Shown: positions 14,676-23,552, counted from the stretch's first letter. The stretch is 27,234 nt of DNA from AP-15 sp035570595 (GCA_035570595.1 DATMLF010000133.1:1-27234); one strand, 5' to 3'. The notes: generated from the sequence alone by a model not told the origin. Numbers and translations: made by a program.

Positions 14676-15737
14676 CTACGGCCGGAACAGGGCGAAGCAC
14701 TTGTCCGAGTTGAAGAGATAGGACTCGACGTAGTCGACGATCTCGGGTTTGCGGCCGAGTTCCGCCATCGCACCGGCGAGACACACCCAGTTCAGGAATT
14801 CCTGCTGGCCGGCATCCTCGACCTGCTCGGTCGAAAGATTGCGCCAGCGCGCGTAATTGCCCGAGGCAAGCTCGTCGAAGCGCGCCCGGTCGCTGTCGAC
14901 ATCAGGGTAGATCCAGTGGTGCTTGGCGGTCAAAAACGCGTGCGACCAGCTCGACGACGCGACGAGCGCCACCCGCCACGGGCTGTCGGCCAAGGCGCGC
15001 GCGACCGCGCCGCCGACATCGAAGCAGCGGCTCGGGTTGGGGCCGGGCGGATCGACCGCGTCGGGGTCGGCTTCGCCGGTCAGATGCGCGCTCGAGCCAC
15101 GCTTGGCGATGACCGAGGAGCCGTAGCAATTGACGTGAAACGGCACCACCGGATAGGGGAACCCCTGCCGGTCGTGGTCGAGATAGAGGATCGTGTTGAT
15201 AAACGCGTGCGGCAAGCCCAGCTCGTGGCGCATCTTGTACGCGTAGCTGACGTCGTAATCGGCCTTGATCAGCGACGCGGCGAGCCAACTCGCGGCGGTG
15301 CGGTGCCCCTTGACGGGGACCACGGTGTCGGACGGCAAGCCCCAGGCGTTGCCAAGCTCGGCGCGGCCCGGGCGCGCAAACGGCCGGCAGTCGACCGCGT
15401 CGAGTGCGAACACGCAGAATGACGGGACCCCGTCCTCCCGGAAATTCTCGTATTGGTCGTCGCCCCAGATCAGCACGAAGTCGGGGGCGAAGGCGTCGAG
15501 CGCCTTGCGGACCTCGCGAAAGCCGCCGACCAGGCGGCGGCGGTGCTCGGCCGCCGCCGCACCGTTCACGTTCGCGGCAAGCTCGCGCTGCAGCGGCTCG
15601 GGCCAGCTTTTCGGGTCTTTCAGCTCCGCCGGAATGCGTTCGCTGTTGAGCGTGCGCGTCAAAAAGCTGCTCATATACGCGTCGGGCAGCATCAATCCCG
15701 GAAAATGCGTGACCCCGACGCCGAGAACTTCGCCCAT
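14676..15737 (-). CDS. LigB-family (class III extradiol dioxygenase-like) protein
   Basis: Member of the LigB/MhpB fold family, whose classical members open catechol-type rings with Fe(II). The 353-aa product begins MGEVLGVGVTHFPG, giving the first family histidine at H11; GGAGG lies 7 bases before ATG 15737. Near residues 86-100 the family usually reads Pro-Asp-His followed by Tyr/Asn, the histidine being the second iron ligand; here it is GDDQYENFRED, with Q95 in that place. Other blocks (PSFCVFALDAVDCRP, HELGLPHAFINTILY, VNCYGSSVIAKRG, SSWSHAFLTAKHHW) mark a distinct subfamily. There is no separate alpha subunit gene nearby. Activity may be a non-standard ring cleavage or a related metal-dependent reaction; I would not assign a substrate. 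It faces dmeF convergently and is divergent from the toxin-antitoxin pair. Confidence 0.85.
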   Translation of the reverse strand: MGEVLGVGVTHFPGLMLPDAYMSSFLTRTLNSERIPAELKDPKSWPEPLQRELAANVNGAAAAEHRRRLVGGFREVRKALDAFAPDFVLIWGDDQYENFREDGVPSFCVFALDAVDCRPFARPGRAELGNAWGLPSDTVVPVKGHRTAASWLAASLIKADYDVSYAYKMRHELGLPHAFINTILYLDHDRQGFPYPVVPFHVNCYGSSVIAKRGSSAHLTGEADPDAVDPPGPNPSRCFDVGGAVARALADSPWRVALVASSSWSHAFLTAKHHWIYPDVDSDRARFDELASGNYARWRNLSTEQVEDAGQQEFLNWVCLAGAMAELGRKPEIVDYVESYLFNSDKCFALFRP

Positions 15738-15786
15738 GACCTTCCTCCCATTTTGCGGGCTCGATCATAACATAGTTGCGCGCGTC

Positions 15787-15837
15787 TTGCGCGGTCGGCC
15801 CGCGGCACCTATATAGTCATCTTATCCTAACCATGGT
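15787..15837 (+). promoter_or_regulatory. Promoter and possible operator of the toxin-antitoxin pair
   Basis: TTGCGC (15787-15792), a 17-base spacer and TATATA (15810-15815) form a good sigma-70-like promoter 30 bases before the antitoxin GTG. The perfect palindrome ACCATGGT (15830-15837) between promoter and gene is a possible autoregulatory half-site. Confidence 0.45.
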
Positions 15838-15845
15838 CGTCCGTC

Positions 15846-16094
15846 GTGGTCAACGAAACTCGGGTGTCCGCGGCCAACTTCAAAGCAAATTGCCTGCGCT
15901 TGATGGACGAGGTCGCTCAGCGACGAACATCGATCGTCATCACCAAGCGGGGCAAGCCGGTCGCGAAGATGGTCCCAGTGGATACCACGCCCAGGGACCC
16001 GTTTGGATGCATGGCTGGAACCGCTAAGATTTGCGGCGACATCATCAGTCCGATCGACGATGTGGAATGGACCGGAGATGCCGAAAACATCTGA
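15846..16094 (+). CDS. Phd/YefM-family antitoxin
   Basis: DNA-binding antitoxin that should neutralise the downstream PIN toxin and repress its own promoter. The 82-aa product starts at GTG 15846. The N-terminal half, VSAANFKANCLRLMDEV followed by IVITKRGKPVAKMVPVD, is the typical Phd/YefM fold; the C-terminal DIISPIDDVEWTGDAENI is the toxin-binding tail seen in PIN-paired members. No in-frame ATG exists upstream (the ATG at 15833 is out of frame), and no clear Shine-Dalgarno precedes the GTG, so initiation may be weak. The toxin gene starts inside its last 17 bases, which couples their translation. Mixed third-position use relative to gltD suggests a mobile module. Confidence 0.9.
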   Translation: MVNETRVSAANFKANCLRLMDEVAQRRTSIVITKRGKPVAKMVPVDTTPRDPFGCMAGTAKICGDIISPIDDVEWTGDAENI

Positions 16095-16509
16095 GCCGCG
16101 GCCGCTCCTGCTGGACACGCACGTCTGGCTTTGGTTGGTGCTCGGGACCGGTGGGTTATCTGCGGTGGCCCGGAGGACGATTGTCGGAGCAGCTTCCGCC
16201 GGTCATTTGCGAATAGCGGCGATAACCCTCTGGGAGATTGCGCTGCTGGCGTCCCGCAATCGGATTACCCTCGGCAGGCCGACCATTCAGTGGATCGAAC
16301 AGGCGGTCGTCGGCTCCTTTGTGGCCGTGGAGCCTCTAACCGCAGAAGTCGCAGTGGCGAGCTGGGATCTTCCAGATCGGTTTCATCCGGATCCTGCCGA
16401 CCGGATGATCGTGGCCACGGCAAGAGTCACGGGGGCGACTCTGATGACGCAAGATCGTCAAATCCTCGACTACGCCGCTCGCGGGCACTTGAGCGCCGTC
16501 TCTGCCTAA
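16078..16509 (+). CDS. vapC: VapC-type PIN-domain ribonuclease toxin
   Basis: Endoribonuclease toxin expected to cleave specific RNAs (tRNA or rRNA in studied VapCs) when the antitoxin decays. The 143-aa product from ATG 16078 shows the PIN acidic quartet: D13 in LLLDTHVWLWL, E53 in TLWEIALLA, and D105 and D108 in HPDPADRMIVATA, then LMTQDRQILDYA. The start overlaps the antitoxin by 17 bases, with GGAG immediately ahead; an earlier in-frame start at 16003 lies deep in the antitoxin and is unlikely. All catalytic residues are intact, so the toxin should be functional. It ends 30 bases from the convergent gltD stop. Confidence 0.92.
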   Translation: MPKTSEPRPLLLDTHVWLWLVLGTGGLSAVARRTIVGAASAGHLRIAAITLWEIALLASRNRITLGRPTIQWIEQAVVGSFVAVEPLTAEVAVASWDLPDRFHPDPADRMIVATARVTGATLMTQDRQILDYAARGHLSAVSA

Positions 16510-16539
16510 AGCCCCAAATCCCGCGTTCTCCGAGTGCGT

Positions 16540-17991
16540 TCAACGCGGCAGCAAGCTTGCGCCCATCAGGAATTCGTCGATGGCGCGGGCGCATTGGCGG
16601 CCTTCGCGGATCGCCCAGACCACCAGCGACTGGCCGCGCCGCATGTCGCCGGCGGCAAACAGCTTTGGCACCGAGGTCCGATAGTCGACGGTATTGGCGT
16701 GGACATTGCCGCGCGCGTCCAATGCCGCGCCGGACTGCTCGATCATGCCGCTCTTTACGGGTCCGACAAAACCCATTGCCAAGAGCACGAGATCGGTCTT
16801 CAGGGTAAAGCTGCTGTCTGGGACATCGTGCATTGCAAAGCGCCCGTCAGCGCCCTTGACCCAGTCGACGCGCACGCATTCGAGCGCCGCCACGCGGCCG
16901 TTCTTGCCTACTGCCCTTTTGGTCAGCACCGCCCAGTCGCGCTCGCAGCCTTCCTCCTGCGACGACGAGGTGCGCAATTTCAGCGGCCAGTCGGGCCAGG
17001 TCAACGCCTTGTTCTCGCGCTCGGGCGGCCGCGGCAATATCTCGAGCTGCGTGATCGAGGCCGCGCGCTGCCGCACGGCCGTGCCGATGCAGTCCGAGCC
17101 GGTGTCGCCGCCGCCGATCACGACGACGTGGCGGCCCTCCGCGGTGATTGTGCCATTGGGGGCGGCGCGAGCTTCGTCGTCGCCGGCGTTGCGCTTGTTT
17201 TGCTGCGGCAGGTAATCCATCGCGAAATGGATGCCGTCGAGTTCGCGTCCCGGCAATTCGAGGTCGCGCGCCATCTCGGCGCCGCCGGTCATTGCCACCG
17301 CGTCGAACTCGTCGAGCAACGCGTTTATCGGGACATTAATGCCGACTTCGGTTTTGGTGCGAAAAACCACCCCTTCCGCCGTCATCTGGTCGACGCGGCG
17401 GTCGATCAGCGCCTTCTCCATCTTGAAATCGGGGATGCCGTAGCGCAGCAACCCGCCGATGCGGTCGGATTTTTCAAACACCGTGACGATGTGACCGGCG
17501 CGCGCCAGCTGCTGGGCGCAGGCAAGCCCGGCCGGCCCCGAGCCGACCACGGCAACCGTTTTTCCCGACAGCACTGCCGGCGGCAACGGCTCGATCCAGC
17601 CCTCCTGCCAGCCGCGGTCGACGATCGCGCATTCGATGGTTTTGATCGTGACCGGGTTGTCGTCGATGTTGAGGGTGCACGCCGCTTCGCACGGCGCCGG
17701 GCAGACGCGGCCGGTGAATTCGGGAAAATTGTTGGTCGAATGCAGGGTCTTGAGCGCCGCCCGCCACCGGTCGCGGTAGACGAGGTCGTTCCAGGTCGGG
17801 ATCAGATTGTTGACCGGGCAGCCGTCATGGCAGAACGGGATGCCGCAATCCATGCAGCGCGCCGCCTGCTTGCGGGTTTCGGGCCCGGCCAGCGGCTTGA
17901 CAAACTCGTTCCAGCTGCGGCGGCGGATGTCCGGCTTGTCGTACGGCCGGTCGCGGCGGCCGATTTCGAGAAAGCCGGTCGGCCTACCCAT
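16540..17991 (-). CDS. gltD: Glutamate synthase (NADPH) small subunit
   Basis: Supplies electrons from NADPH through FAD and [4Fe-4S] clusters to the large subunit for making two glutamates from glutamine and 2-oxoglutarate. The start MGRPTGFLEIGRRDRPYDKP is standard, with GGAAG 9 bases upstream; the 482-aa length is normal. N-terminal cysteine motifs (CMDCGIPFCHDGCPVNN and CPAPCEAAC) bind the clusters. VAVVGSGPAGLACAQQLARAG is the FAD Rossmann motif and VVVIGGGDTGSDC the NADPH one; the C-terminal AAGDMRRGQSLVVWAIREGR closes the FAD site. The frame continues 46 codons upstream only because it crosses the palindromic repeat. It follows gltB after about 170 bases on the same strand. Confidence 0.97.
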   Translation of the reverse strand: MGRPTGFLEIGRRDRPYDKPDIRRRSWNEFVKPLAGPETRKQAARCMDCGIPFCHDGCPVNNLIPTWNDLVYRDRWRAALKTLHSTNNFPEFTGRVCPAPCEAACTLNIDDNPVTIKTIECAIVDRGWQEGWIEPLPPAVLSGKTVAVVGSGPAGLACAQQLARAGHIVTVFEKSDRIGGLLRYGIPDFKMEKALIDRRVDQMTAEGVVFRTKTEVGINVPINALLDEFDAVAMTGGAEMARDLELPGRELDGIHFAMDYLPQQNKRNAGDDEARAAPNGTITAEGRHVVVIGGGDTGSDCIGTAVRQRAASITQLEILPRPPERENKALTWPDWPLKLRTSSSQEEGCERDWAVLTKRAVGKNGRVAALECVRVDWVKGADGRFAMHDVPDSSFTLKTDLVLLAMGFVGPVKSGMIEQSGAALDARGNVHANTVDYRTSVPKLFAAGDMRRGQSLVVWAIREGRQCARAIDEFLMGASLLPR

Positions 17992-18036
17992 GACGGCCGC
18001 TTCCTCGATCAGACCTCCGCGCGGCACCTGTACATT

Positions 18037-18120
18037 CGTCATGCCCGGGCTTGTCCCGGGTATCCACGGAGCAGCGGGGACCGCCAGCCGTGAATGGCCG
18101 GAACAAGTCCGGCCATGACG
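18037..18120. repeat. Long imperfect palindrome between gltB and gltD (dispersed repeat type)
   Basis: Arms of 33 bases, 18037-18069 and 18088-18120, are mostly complementary around an 18-base centre. The left arm starts CGTCATGCCCGGGCTTGT and the right arm ends ACAAGTCCGGCCATGACG. The sequence matches the pattern of intergenic palindromes present in many copies in Bradyrhizobium, Rhodopseudomonas and Rhodospirillales genomes; translated, it gives the familiar spurious peptide PWIPGTSPGMT. In the gltBD transcript it would fold into a strong hairpin and could alter stability of the two halves. Confidence 0.88.
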
Positions 18121-18162
18121 TGACATCAAATGGTGGGGACCAACAAGGCGCGAGTGCCGCCG

Positions 18163-21100
18163 TCATTCGGCGGCTTCCGTGTGGGCGGTTTGCCGATCGG
18201 CGGCGAGCTCGAGGAGGGCGCGGCGGTAGTCCTTGGGCATCACCTTGAGAAACGCGGCGAGTGCCTCGTCCCAGCCCTCGAGCAGCATCCGCGCCCGCGC
18301 GCTGCCCGTCATCAGATGGTGGCGCTCCAGGACGATGCGCAGCCGGGCCGCGTCAAAACGCAACAAATCGCCCATCCCGGCGTCGTCGACGCTTGGCGAA
18401 CGCTGGTGCGGCCGGTCGGGATCGTCGGCCTCGTCGGGTTCGGGAGCCGCGATCGCCTCGAGGTCGACACCGGCGGGATTGCACAAGTCGCCAAACTGGC
18501 CTTTCGGGTCCCACACGTAAGCAACACCACCCGACATGCCCGCGGCGAAATTGCGGCCAGTGTCGCCGAGCACGACGACGACCCCGCCCGTCATGTATTC
18601 GCAGCCGTGGTCGCCGGTGCCCTCGACGACCGCGACCGCACCCGAGTTGCGCACCGCGAAGCGTTCGCCTGCAACCCCCTCGAAATAGGCCTCGCCGGCG
18701 ATGGCGCCATAAAGGACGGTATTGCCGATGATGATGTTCTCGGTCGGCTCGCGGGTCGCTTCGGGCGGCTGGCGCACGATCAGCCGTCCGCCCGACAGCC
18801 CCTTGCCGACATAGTCGTTGGCGTCGCCGAACAGTTCTAATGTTACGCCGCGCGCCAGAAACGCGCCAAAGCTCTGCCCGGCATTGCCGTGAAAGCTCGC
18901 CCAGATCGTATCCTGCGGCAGCCCGGCGTGGCCGTAGCGCCGGGCCACCTCGCCCGACAACATCGCACCGACGGTGCGGTGGACATTGCGGATCGGGCAT
19001 TCGATGCGCACCGGCTCGCGCGCGTCGAGTGCCGCTTGCGCCGCGGCGATCAACTCGTTGTCGAGCGCCTTGTCGAGGTGGTGCTGCTGGCGCTCGCAAT
19101 TGTGGATCGCCACCCCGGGCTTGGGTGCCACCGAATGCAAGATACGCGACAGGTCGACGCCCTTCGCTTTCCAGTGCTCGATCGCACGGACCATGTCGAG
19201 CCGGTCGACCCGGCCGATCATCTCCTCGAAGCGGCAAAAGCCGAGCTCGGCCATCAGCTCGCGCACTTCCTCGGCGACAAAGAAGAAATAGTTGATCACG
19301 TGCTCGGGCTGGCCGGTAAAGCGCGCGCGCAACACCGGATCCTGCGTCGCGATCCCAACCGGGCAGGTGTTCAGATGGCATTTGCGCATCATGATGCAGC
19401 CGGCGGCAATCAGCGGTGCCGTCGCAAAGCCGAACTCGTCGGCGCCGAGCATGGCACCCACGACAACGTCGCGGCCGGTGCGCAGGCCGCCGTCGACCTG
19501 CACCGCGATGCGCCCCCTGAGCCCGTTCAGCACCAGGGTCTGCTGGGTCTCGGCAAGCCCGATCTCCCAAGGCGAGCCGGCATGGGTCAACGAGGTCAGC
19601 GGGCTCGCCCCGGTGCCGCCCTCGAAACCGGCGATCGTCACATGGTCGGCGCGCGCTTTCGAGACGCCGGCGGCGACCGTGCCGACGCCGACCTCGGAGA
19701 CGAGCTTGACCGAGATGCGTGCCCGCGGATTGACGTTTTTCAGATCGTGGATCAGCTGCGCCAAATCCTCGATCGAGTAGATGTCGTGGTGTGGCGGCGG
19801 CGAGATCAGTCCAACGCCCGGGGTCGAGTAGCGCACCCGGGCGATGTTCTTGTCGACCTTGCGGCCCGGCAATTGCCCGCCCTCGCCGGGCTTCGCACCC
19901 TGCGCCATCTTGATCTGCAAATCGTCGGCGTTGACCAGGTACTCGGCGGTGACGCCAAACCGGCCGGAGGCGACCTGCTTGATCGCCGAGCGCATCGAGT
20001 CGCCGTTTTCGAGCGGCGTGAACCGGCTCGCCTCCTCGCCGCCCTCGCCGGTATTGGACTTGCCGCCGATGCGGTTCATCGCGATCGCGAGGGTGGTATG
20101 CGCCTCGCGGCTGATCGAGCCAAAGCTCATCGCCCCGGTCGCGAAGCGCTTGACGATCTCGCTCGCCGGCTCGACCTCGTCGAGCGGGACAGGCGAGGCC
20201 GCCGGCTTCAACGTCATCAGCCCACGGATCGTCAGCAACCGCTCGCTCTGGTCGTTGACCGTCGCCGCGAAGGCGCGGTACTCGTCGGGCGAGTTGCCGC
20301 GCGCCGCGTGCTGCAGCCGCGCCACCGATTGCGGCGTCCAGGCGTGGTCTTCGCCGCGCAGGCGGAACGCGTAGTCACCCCCGACATCGAGCATGTCGTG
20401 ATAGACGGGGTTGTCGCCGTAGGCATGGCGATGCCGCTCGACCGCCTCGCGCGCGACCTCGCGCAGGCCGACCCCTTCGATCGTCGTCGCCGTACCGGTG
20501 AAGTATTTCTCGACAAAATCGCTGGCGAGCCCGACCGCGTCAAAGATCTGCGCCCCGCAATAGGACTGATAGGTCGAGATGCCCATCTTGGACATGACCT
20601 TCAGAATGCCCTTGCCGACCGCCTTCAAGTAATTCTTTTGCACCGCCGCGGCGCTGAGCGGCAGGTCGTTTTCGGTCCGGATCTGCTCGAGCGTGGCAAA
20701 CGCGAGATAGGGGTTGACCGCCTCGGCCCCGTAGCCGGCAAGCGCGCAGAAATGGTGGACTTCGCGCGCCTCGCCGGTCTCGACGACGATCCCGGTCAAG
20801 GTTCGCAGCCCCTGCCGGATCAGGTGGTGGTGGACGGCCGAGGTGGCGAGCAGCGCCGGGATCGGCACGCGTTCGGCGGAGGTCGCGCGGTCGGACAGGA
20901 TCAGGATGTTGTGCCCCGCCTCGACCGCCGCGGTCGCCTCCCGGCACAACCGGTCGAGCGCCGGCATCATGCCGTCTGCCCCCTCTTCCGCCGGCCAGGT
21001 TGCGTCCAGGGTGTCCGTGCGGAACGCCGGCACCAATGTTTCGATCGCGTGGATCTTTTGCAGGTCGCCGTCGGTCAGGATCGGCTGCGCGACCTCGAGC

Positions 21101-22833
21101 CGATGATGCGTGCCGGCTTCGTGGCCCAATAGGTTGGGCCGCGGCCCGATCATCGACACCAGGGACATCACCAGCTCTTCGCGGATCGGGTCGATCGGCG
21201 GGTTGGTGACCTGCGCGAAATTCTGCTTGAAATAGTTGTAGAGCAGCTTTGGCTTGGTCGAGAGCGCCGCCAGCGGGGTGTCGGTGCCCATCGAGCCGAC
21301 CGGGTCGTCGGCGTCGCGCGCCATCGGCTCCAGGAAGAACTGGATGTCTTCTTGGGTATAGCCAAACGCCTGCTGCTGATTGAGGTGCGTGGTCGGGTCG
21401 TTGGGCAGCGCGGGCACCACCGCTCGAAAATACTCTTCCCGGTTTCCCTCCGAGACATCGGGCAGCTCGGAAAGCTTGAACTGGGTGGCCTCGAGCCAAG
21501 CGTCGTAAGGGTGCTCGGCGGCGAGCGTGCGCTTGATCTCGTCGTCGTCGATGATGCGGCCTTCCTCGAAGTCGATCAGCAGCATCTTTCCCGGCTGCAG
21601 CCGCCACTTGCGCCGGATGCGCTCCTCCGGCACCGGCAAGACGCCGGCCTCCGACGCCATGATCAGCTGGTCGTCTTCGGTGATCACATAGCGCGCCGGG
21701 CGCAGCCCGTTGCGATCCAAGGTGGCACCGATCTGGCGGCCGTCGGTGAAGGCGATCGCCGCCGGCCCGTCCCACGGCTCCATCAATGCCGCGTGGTATT
21801 CGTAAAAGGCGCGCCGTTGCGGGTCCATCAGCGGGTCGCCGGCCCACGCCTCGGGGATCAACATCATCATCGCGTGCGCCAGCGAGTAGCCACCGCCGAT
21901 AACGAGCAGCTCGAGCGCATTGTCGATGCACGCGGTGTCCGACTGACCGGCCCCGATCAGCGGCACCATCTTGGCGAGGTCGGCGCCCAGCAATTCCGAG
22001 GTCATCGCCTGGCGGCGGGCATGCATCCAATTGACGTTGCCGCGGACCGTGTTGATCTCGCCGTTGTGGCACAAAAAGCGGTAGGGGTGCGCCAACCGCC
22101 ACGACGGGAAGGTGTTGGTCGAAAACCGCTGGTGGACGAGCGCCAGCGCCGACACCGTCAAGGGATTGCGCAAATCCTTGTAGAAACGGCCGACCTGCGG
22201 GGCCAGCAGCAGGCCCTTGTAGACCAGGGTGCGCGTCGAGAACGACGGCATGTAAAGCTCGGGCAGACCCGGCAGATCGTGTTGCACGGCGAGCGTCACG
22301 ACGCTGTTCAGCGCCTGCTTGCGGATCGTCAGGATCTTGCGCTCGAAAGCGTCCTGGTCGGGAAGCGCCGGGTCGGCGGCGACGATCGCCTGGCGGATTG
22401 TCGGCATCGTCTCGACGACGCGCTCGCCGAGGCCGGTCGTGTCGATCGGCACGTCGCGCCAGCCGACCAAGGACTGCCCCTCGAACCGGATAAAATGCTC
22501 GACATGGCGGACCGCGAAATCGCGCGCGCTTTCGTCGCGCGGCAAAAAGCACATCGCGACCGCGTAGCGGCCCGGCGCGGGCAGGCGGAGCCCCTCCGCC
22601 TCGGCCCAGTCGCGCAGCAGCCCGTCCGGCATTTGGATTAGGCAGCCGGCGCCGTCGCCAACCAGCGGGTCGGCGCCGACGGCGCCGCGGTGGTCGAGGT
22701 TGACCAGGATCTGTAGACCGCGCTCGATGATGTCGTGCGATTTTCGACCTTTGATGTTGGCGACGAAACCAACGCCGCAGGAGTCATGCTCGTTGCGCGG
22801 ATCGTAAAGTCCCTGTCTCCCGGGCACGGCCAT
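18163..22833 (-). CDS. gltB: Glutamate synthase (NADPH) large subunit
   Basis: Forms glutamate from glutamine-derived ammonia and 2-oxoglutarate. With ATG 22833 the product is 1556 aa, the usual size; a GTG immediately before (22836) would add one residue, and GAAGAG lies about 8 bases upstream. The N-terminal glutaminase domain has its nucleophile cysteine in YDPRNEHDSCGVGF, so a short propeptide of about 18 residues must be removed. The central and FMN-binding domains contain KPGEGGQLPGRKVD and SPPPHHDIYSIEDLAQLI. The [3Fe-4S] ligands are C-x5-C-x4-C in CIMMRKCHLNTCPVG (about residues 1146, 1152 and 1157). The C-terminal GXGXG beta-helix ends in MTGGVVVVLGDTGRNFAAGM. Upstream 22834-23012 contains a TATTAT (minus strand, 22905-22910) that may be its -10. 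Confidence 0.97.
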   Translation of the reverse strand: MAVPGRQGLYDPRNEHDSCGVGFVANIKGRKSHDIIERGLQILVNLDHRGAVGADPLVGDGAGCLIQMPDGLLRDWAEAEGLRLPAPGRYAVAMCFLPRDESARDFAVRHVEHFIRFEGQSLVGWRDVPIDTTGLGERVVETMPTIRQAIVAADPALPDQDAFERKILTIRKQALNSVVTLAVQHDLPGLPELYMPSFSTRTLVYKGLLLAPQVGRFYKDLRNPLTVSALALVHQRFSTNTFPSWRLAHPYRFLCHNGEINTVRGNVNWMHARRQAMTSELLGADLAKMVPLIGAGQSDTACIDNALELLVIGGGYSLAHAMMMLIPEAWAGDPLMDPQRRAFYEYHAALMEPWDGPAAIAFTDGRQIGATLDRNGLRPARYVITEDDQLIMASEAGVLPVPEERIRRKWRLQPGKMLLIDFEEGRIIDDDEIKRTLAAEHPYDAWLEATQFKLSELPDVSEGNREEYFRAVVPALPNDPTTHLNQQQAFGYTQEDIQFFLEPMARDADDPVGSMGTDTPLAALSTKPKLLYNYFKQNFAQVTNPPIDPIREELVMSLVSMIGPRPNLLGHEAGTHHRLEVAQPILTDGDLQKIHAIETLVPAFRTDTLDATWPAEEGADGMMPALDRLCREATAAVEAGHNILILSDRATSAERVPIPALLATSAVHHHLIRQGLRTLTGIVVETGEAREVHHFCALAGYGAEAVNPYLAFATLEQIRTENDLPLSAAAVQKNYLKAVGKGILKVMSKMGISTYQSYCGAQIFDAVGLASDFVEKYFTGTATTIEGVGLREVAREAVERHRHAYGDNPVYHDMLDVGGDYAFRLRGEDHAWTPQSVARLQHAARGNSPDEYRAFAATVNDQSERLLTIRGLMTLKPAASPVPLDEVEPASEIVKRFATGAMSFGSISREAHTTLAIAMNRIGGKSNTGEGGEEASRFTPLENGDSMRSAIKQVASGRFGVTAEYLVNADDLQIKMAQGAKPGEGGQLPGRKVDKNIARVRYSTPGVGLISPPPHHDIYSIEDLAQLIHDLKNVNPRARISVKLVSEVGVGTVAAGVSKARADHVTIAGFEGGTGASPLTSLTHAGSPWEIGLAETQQTLVLNGLRGRIAVQVDGGLRTGRDVVVGAMLGADEFGFATAPLIAAGCIMMRKCHLNTCPVGIATQDPVLRARFTGQPEHVINYFFFVAEEVRELMAELGFCRFEEMIGRVDRLDMVRAIEHWKAKGVDLSRILHSVAPKPGVAIHNCERQQHHLDKALDNELIAAAQAALDAREPVRIECPIRNVHRTVGAMLSGEVARRYGHAGLPQDTIWASFHGNAGQSFGAFLARGVTLELFGDANDYVGKGLSGGRLIVRQPPEATREPTENIIIGNTVLYGAIAGEAYFEGVAGERFAVRNSGAVAVVEGTGDHGCEYMTGGVVVVLGDTGRNFAAGMSGGVAYVWDPKGQFGDLCNPAGVDLEAIAAPEPDEADDPDRPHQRSPSVDDAGMGDLLRFDAARLRIVLERHHLMTGSARARMLLEGWDEALAAFLKVMPKDYRRALLELAADRQTAHTEAAE

Positions 22834-22904
22834 CACGAATGCTCTTCACCTGACGTTGTTTCACGAGTTGCAAGAGCGCGTCCGCGAGCCGACACGCCGA
22901 CTTG

Positions 22905-22910
22905 ATAATA
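22905..22910 (-). promoter_or_regulatory. Possible -10 element for gltB
   Basis: TATTAT on the minus strand, 71 bases before the gltB start and in an otherwise GC-rich spacer after coaD. No convincing -35 at 17 bases. Confidence 0.25.
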
Positions 22911-23012
22911 GACACGTCCGCGCACGCGAATCGAGGCTAAATCGCGCGTTTCCGTTGCGGTGCCCGCCGCCCGGCGGCCCTTGGCGGCGGTGCCGACAAG
23001 GCGTCTTTCGGA

Positions 23013-23552
23013 TTACCCGGCAGCGGCGCGGCGGCGTGGTCGGTGCCGCCCGTTGGCAAAGCGCTCGAGCAGACGCTCGGCGACGCGCGGGCTGACAAAA
23101 TGCGCGACATCGCCGCCGAGCGCGCCAATTTCCTTGACAAAGCGCGATGAAATAAACTGGTAGCGGTCGGACGCCATCAAAAAGACGGTTTCGATGTCCG
23201 GGTTCAGCCGGGCGTTCATGCCCGCCATTTGGAACTCGTATTCGAAATCGGAGACCGCGCGCAGACCTCGGATGATGACCTTGGCGCCGACCGACTGCGC
23301 GAAATTCATCAAGAGGCTGTCAAAAGCGCGCACCTCGATCCGCTCGGCGTCGCCGTTTTCGAGGTGCGCCACCTCGTCGCGGACGATCTCGACCCGCTCG
23401 TCGGTGGCGAACAGCGGCCCCTTGCCGTCGTTGCGCGCGACGCCGATGACCAGCCGGTCGACGAGCTTTGCCGCACGCCGGATGATGTCCGAGTGGCCGT
23501 TGGTGATCGGATCGAAGGTGCCGGGGTAGATCCCGACGCGCGGCTCGGTCAT
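23013..23552 (-). CDS. coaD: Phosphopantetheine adenylyltransferase
   Basis: Fourth step of coenzyme A synthesis: joins 4'-phosphopantetheine and ATP to give dephospho-CoA, in the cytoplasm as a hexamer. The 179-aa product starts VGIYPGTFDPITNGH, with the nucleotidyltransferase TNGH motif at residues 17-20, followed by IIRGLRAVSDFEYEFQMAGMN and the second signature ISSRFVKEI. It is slightly longer than usual because of an Arg/Ala-rich tail (RHRPRRRAAAG). Its ATG overlaps the gyrA stop by four bases, so translation is likely coupled to gyrA. The spacer after it has a GC-rich inverted repeat (GCCGC/GCGGC near 22966-22978) that may slow transcription before gltB. Confidence 0.97.
   Translation of the reverse strand: MTEPRVGIYPGTFDPITNGHSDIIRRAAKLVDRLVIGVARNDGKGPLFATDERVEIVRDEVAHLENGDAERIEVRAFDSLLMNFAQSVGAKVIIRGLRAVSDFEYEFQMAGMNARLNPDIETVFLMASDRYQFISSRFVKEIGALGGDVAHFVSPRVAERLLERFANGRHRPRRRAAAG

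Noticed and set aside
15776..16027. Alternative frame over the antitoxin starting before or at the ATG 15833
   Set aside because: Out of frame with the Phd-like protein and without family features.
17992..18129. N-terminal extension of GltD by 46 residues
   Set aside because: It is the translation of the palindromic repeat; the family N-terminus MGRPTGFLEI and a ribosome site lie at 17991.
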